Position numbers and translations under genes: made by a program. Below, piece after piece: positions 19,750 through 21,711 of a stretch of DNA of 21,711 bases. Under the pieces are notes generated by a model, which was given only the letters and a program-made list of their open reading frames with translations, had not been told where the DNA came from and searched no databases. The stretch is taken from the NCBI GenBank assembly GCA_004554485.1, contig SFLS01000033.1:1-21711 (forward strand), given 5' to 3'. Source of the stretch: Oscillospiraceae bacterium. GTDB lineage: Bacteria > Bacillota > Clostridia > Oscillospirales > Ruminococcaceae. The first letter of the stretch is position 1; each line of letters opens with the position of its first letter.

Positions 19750-21531
19750 ATGGATATTTTCGCGTTTCTGCGCCTGATACTGGGACTGGCATTTTTCCTG
19801 TTTGGCATGAATGTTATGTCCAGCAACCTGGAAAAGATGGCGGGCGGCAGGCTGGAACAGCTGCTGAAAACGATGACCGCCAGCCCGTGGGTCAGTATGC
19901 TGCTGGGCGCGGCCATTACCATTGCGGTGCAATCCTCTTCGGCGGTCACCGTAATGCTGGTGGGCCTGGTCAATTCCGGTATCATGAAGTTTGGCCAGAC
20001 GCTTTATGTCATTTTCGGCGCCAATATCGGCACCACCCTCACCGCTTGGATCCTTTCCCTTTCCGGCATCCAGAGCGGCAATGTCTGGCTGAAGATGCTC
20101 AAGCCCGAAAACTTTTCTCCCATTCTCGCCATCATCGGCGTTGTCATGATGATGGTTTGCAATAACGATAAGAAAAAGAGCATCGGGACTGTGCTGGTCG
20201 GCTTTACCATTCTGATGTACGGAATGGTCGTCATGAGCGATGCCGTCAGCCCCCTGGCAGAAATGCCGGAGTTTTCCGCTGTTCTGGCAGGACTGCGCAA
20301 TCCGCTGCTGGGCGTTGTGGTCGCAACGGTGTTCACCGCCGTCATTCAAAGCTCGGCAGCCTCCGTGGGCATTCTGCAGGCGCTGGCCCTGACAGGCAGC
20401 CTGACCTATGAAATGGTCATCCCGATGGTGATGGGCCTGAATATCGGTACCTGCGCAACTTCGCTGATCTCCAGTATCGGTACCAGCTACAAGGCCAAGC
20501 GGGTCGCCGTGATCCACTTTTCCATCAAGGTCATCGGCACCCTCATCTGCCTGCCGCTTTATCTGTTGGCCACTTCCGTATTTCAGCTGGAATTTGTCCA
20601 TCATACGGTGACGCCGTGGAATATCGCCATGGTGCACACCGTTTACAATCTCGCCATCACAGCGCTCCTGATGCCCTTCACCAATCAGCTGGTCAAACTG
20701 GGCAAGTGGCTGGTCAGGGCCAAGGAGGAGACTGCCCCCAAGGATTCGATGCAGTACGCGCCCGACCTGCTGCTGCTGCGTTCTCCCTCCGTCGCGCTGC
20801 AGGAATGTGACCATTATACCTTCCGCATGGCGGCCACCGCCCGGGAGTCGCTGGAAAAAGCGATGGCCCTGGTGGGAGCCTATAATGAAACAGACGCCGA
20901 AGTGGTGCTGCAGCAGGAGGATACGCTGGATCTCTACGAGGATCGGCTGGATACCTATCTGGTCTATCTGTCGGCTCAGGCGCTGTCCCAGCAGGACAGC
21001 CGCCGCGTGGGCAAGATGCAGCACGCCATCGGCGATTTTGAACGGCTGGGCGACCACGCCGTCAACCTTGTCAAAGCGGGGAAGGAGCTGGAGATCAAAT
21101 CGCTGTTCTTCTCCGAGGAAGCCAGGCGGGAGCTGGGCGTTCTGTCGGAAGCGGTGCGGGAGATCCTGCAGCTGACAACCGACTGCTACATTACCACCGA
21201 CCACGAAATGGCGCACCGGGTGGAGCCGCTGGAGCAGGTCATCGACGATCTGACCAAGACCATCAAGCTACATCACATCGCACGGTTGCAGGCGGGGCGC
21301 TGCTCCATCGAGCTGGGCTTCATCCTTACGGATCTGCTGACCGACTACGAGCGGATTTCCGACCATTGCTCCAACATCGCCGTGGCGGTCATCGAACTGC
21401 AGCATGACGCGCTGGATTCCCACCGCTATCTGAATGACGCAAGGCTTCCCTTCATTCTTTGGAGTTTCAGCGCGGCGCAGGTCCGGCCCGCAGGGCCGCC
21501 GCCAGAATCGCCGCTCAACGGCGCCATGTGA
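19750..21531 (+). CDS. Na/Pi cotransporter family protein with C-terminal PhoU-like domain
   Basis: 593 residues, with AAAGGAG seven bases before the ATG. The membrane half (about 1-320) has the family's duplicated signature: QSSSAVTVMLVGLVNSG with GANIGTTLTAW in the first repeat, and QSSAASVGILQALALTG with GLNIGTCATSLI in the second. It is preceded by FFLFGMNVMSSNLE. The C-terminal half (about 345-560) is helical and PhoU-like, with the paired motifs HAIGDFERLGDHAVNL and DLLTDYERISDHCSNIA, which in PhoU bind metal clusters. This makes it an NptA/YjbB-like sodium-dependent phosphate carrier of the cytoplasmic membrane, with import or export undecided. The tail after residue 570 is Pro-rich and variable. 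Confidence 0.93.
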   Translation: MDIFAFLRLILGLAFFLFGMNVMSSNLEKMAGGRLEQLLKTMTASPWVSMLLGAAITIAVQSSSAVTVMLVGLVNSGIMKFGQTLYVIFGANIGTTLTAWILSLSGIQSGNVWLKMLKPENFSPILAIIGVVMMMVCNNDKKKSIGTVLVGFTILMYGMVVMSDAVSPLAEMPEFSAVLAGLRNPLLGVVVATVFTAVIQSSAASVGILQALALTGSLTYEMVIPMVMGLNIGTCATSLISSIGTSYKAKRVAVIHFSIKVIGTLICLPLYLLATSVFQLEFVHHTVTPWNIAMVHTVYNLAITALLMPFTNQLVKLGKWLVRAKEETAPKDSMQYAPDLLLLRSPSVALQECDHYTFRMAATARESLEKAMALVGAYNETDAEVVLQQEDTLDLYEDRLDTYLVYLSAQALSQQDSRRVGKMQHAIGDFERLGDHAVNLVKAGKELEIKSLFFSEEARRELGVLSEAVREILQLTTDCYITTDHEMAHRVEPLEQVIDDLTKTIKLHHIARLQAGRCSIELGFILTDLLTDYERISDHCSNIAVAVIELQHDALDSHRYLNDARLPFILWSFSAAQVRPAGPPPESPLNGAM

Positions 21532-21572
21532 CAAAATGCGGCAAAATTAACACTTCTTTAATGATTTTAAAA

Positions 21573-21601
21573 TGGAAAATACCCCTGCAGAATGGTATAA
21601 T
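21573..21601 (+). promoter_or_regulatory. Promoter of the last, partial gene
   Basis: TGGAAA (21573-21578), 17 bases, TATAAT (21596-21601). Just upstream, TTAACACTTCT and TTAATGATTTT (21547-21568) repeat with an 11-base period, loosely like PhoP-type boxes. That reading is weak. Confidence 0.65.
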
Positions 21602-21652
21602 ATCTATCAACCCTTTACATCATTTTATTATCTTTGCAAAAAGGAGACCCGT

Positions 21653-21711
21653 ATGACGCTGCTGACCCCCCTTCTGATTATTCTTGTTGTCGCCGCCCTT
21701 GTGGGCCTGGT
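21653..21711 (+). CDS. N-terminus of a membrane-anchored protein, cut by the window end
   Basis: An ATG at 21653 with AAAAGGAG six bases upstream begins a frame open to the right edge. The 19 complete codons visible encode MTLLTPLLIILVVAALVGL, an uncharged hydrophobic signal anchor. A promoter lies about 50 bases upstream and no terminator separates it from the Na/Pi gene. Proteins such as RmuC start this way, but nothing here allows an assignment. Confidence 0.6.
   Translation, partial: MTLLTPLLIILVVAALVGL

Noticed and set aside
19618..21216. 532-codon minus-strand open frame opposite the Na/Pi cotransporter
   Set aside because: Shadow of a well-supported gene; low-complexity His/Gln/Gly-rich translation and no ribosome site.

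Overview
The window looks like a chromosomal segment of a spore-forming, fairly GC-rich member of the Clostridia, probably Oscillospirales/Ruminococcaceae-like. This rests on the cotJA-cotJB-cotJC spore-coat operon, a sporulation sigma factor of the sigma-K type, ECF vitamin transporter S components (folate and thiamine types), AGGAGG-type ribosome sites, and TTGACA/TATAAT promoters with 17-base spacers. The family-level placement is inference. Nearly all of the window is ordinary core genome. I saw no CRISPR array, IS element or prophage.

Layout. 1-352: C-terminal end of an ion-transporter-superfamily permease, then about 430 bases with no intact gene but with two strong hairpins and a minus-strand coding remnant. 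781-1864 (minus): cotJC, cotJB, cotJA. 2113-3468 (plus): minimal DEAD-box RNA helicase plus a 64-residue Cys-rich protein. 3532-3738 (minus): small unknown protein. 3961-6561 (plus): LTA-synthase-type sulfatase-fold membrane enzyme, then a FolT-like ECF S component. 6712-7820 (plus): an AT-richer ECF sigma factor with a membrane-anchored partner, flanked by terminators. 7881-8741 (minus): RapZ/YvcJ. 8904-11724 (plus): glycosyltransferase overlapping by 4 bases a class B penicillin-binding protein that is broken in the middle. 11763-11855: branched, cloverleaf-like GC-rich terminator. 11872-12602 (minus): ThiT under a TPP riboswitch. 12698-13357 (plus): HAD phosphatase. 13596-14525 (minus): FruK-type sugar-phosphate kinase. 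14762-15419 (plus): sigK, whose hydrophobic pro-sequence lies in a different frame from the mature protein. 15484-16095 (plus): DUF1643. 16157-17879 (minus): DtxR-family regulator and DUF2130 coiled-coil protein. 18025-18100 (minus): tRNA-Thr(CGU). 18259-19548 (plus): D-Ala-D-Ala carboxypeptidase. 19750-21531 (plus): Na/Pi cotransporter with a PhoU-like tail. 21653 to the end: start of another membrane-anchored protein.

Themes are envelope building and sporulation (LTA-synthase-type enzyme, PBP, carboxypeptidase, cotJ, sigK), vitamin uptake through shared ECF modules (folate, thiamine) and small regulators. The observations most worth a second look are the out-of-frame pro-sequence of sigK, the interrupted PBP, the branched terminator after thiT, the back-to-back promoters between the TPP-controlled thiT and the HAD phosphatase, and the compositionally distinct sigma-factor cassette. 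I did not find a clear new multi-gene system.
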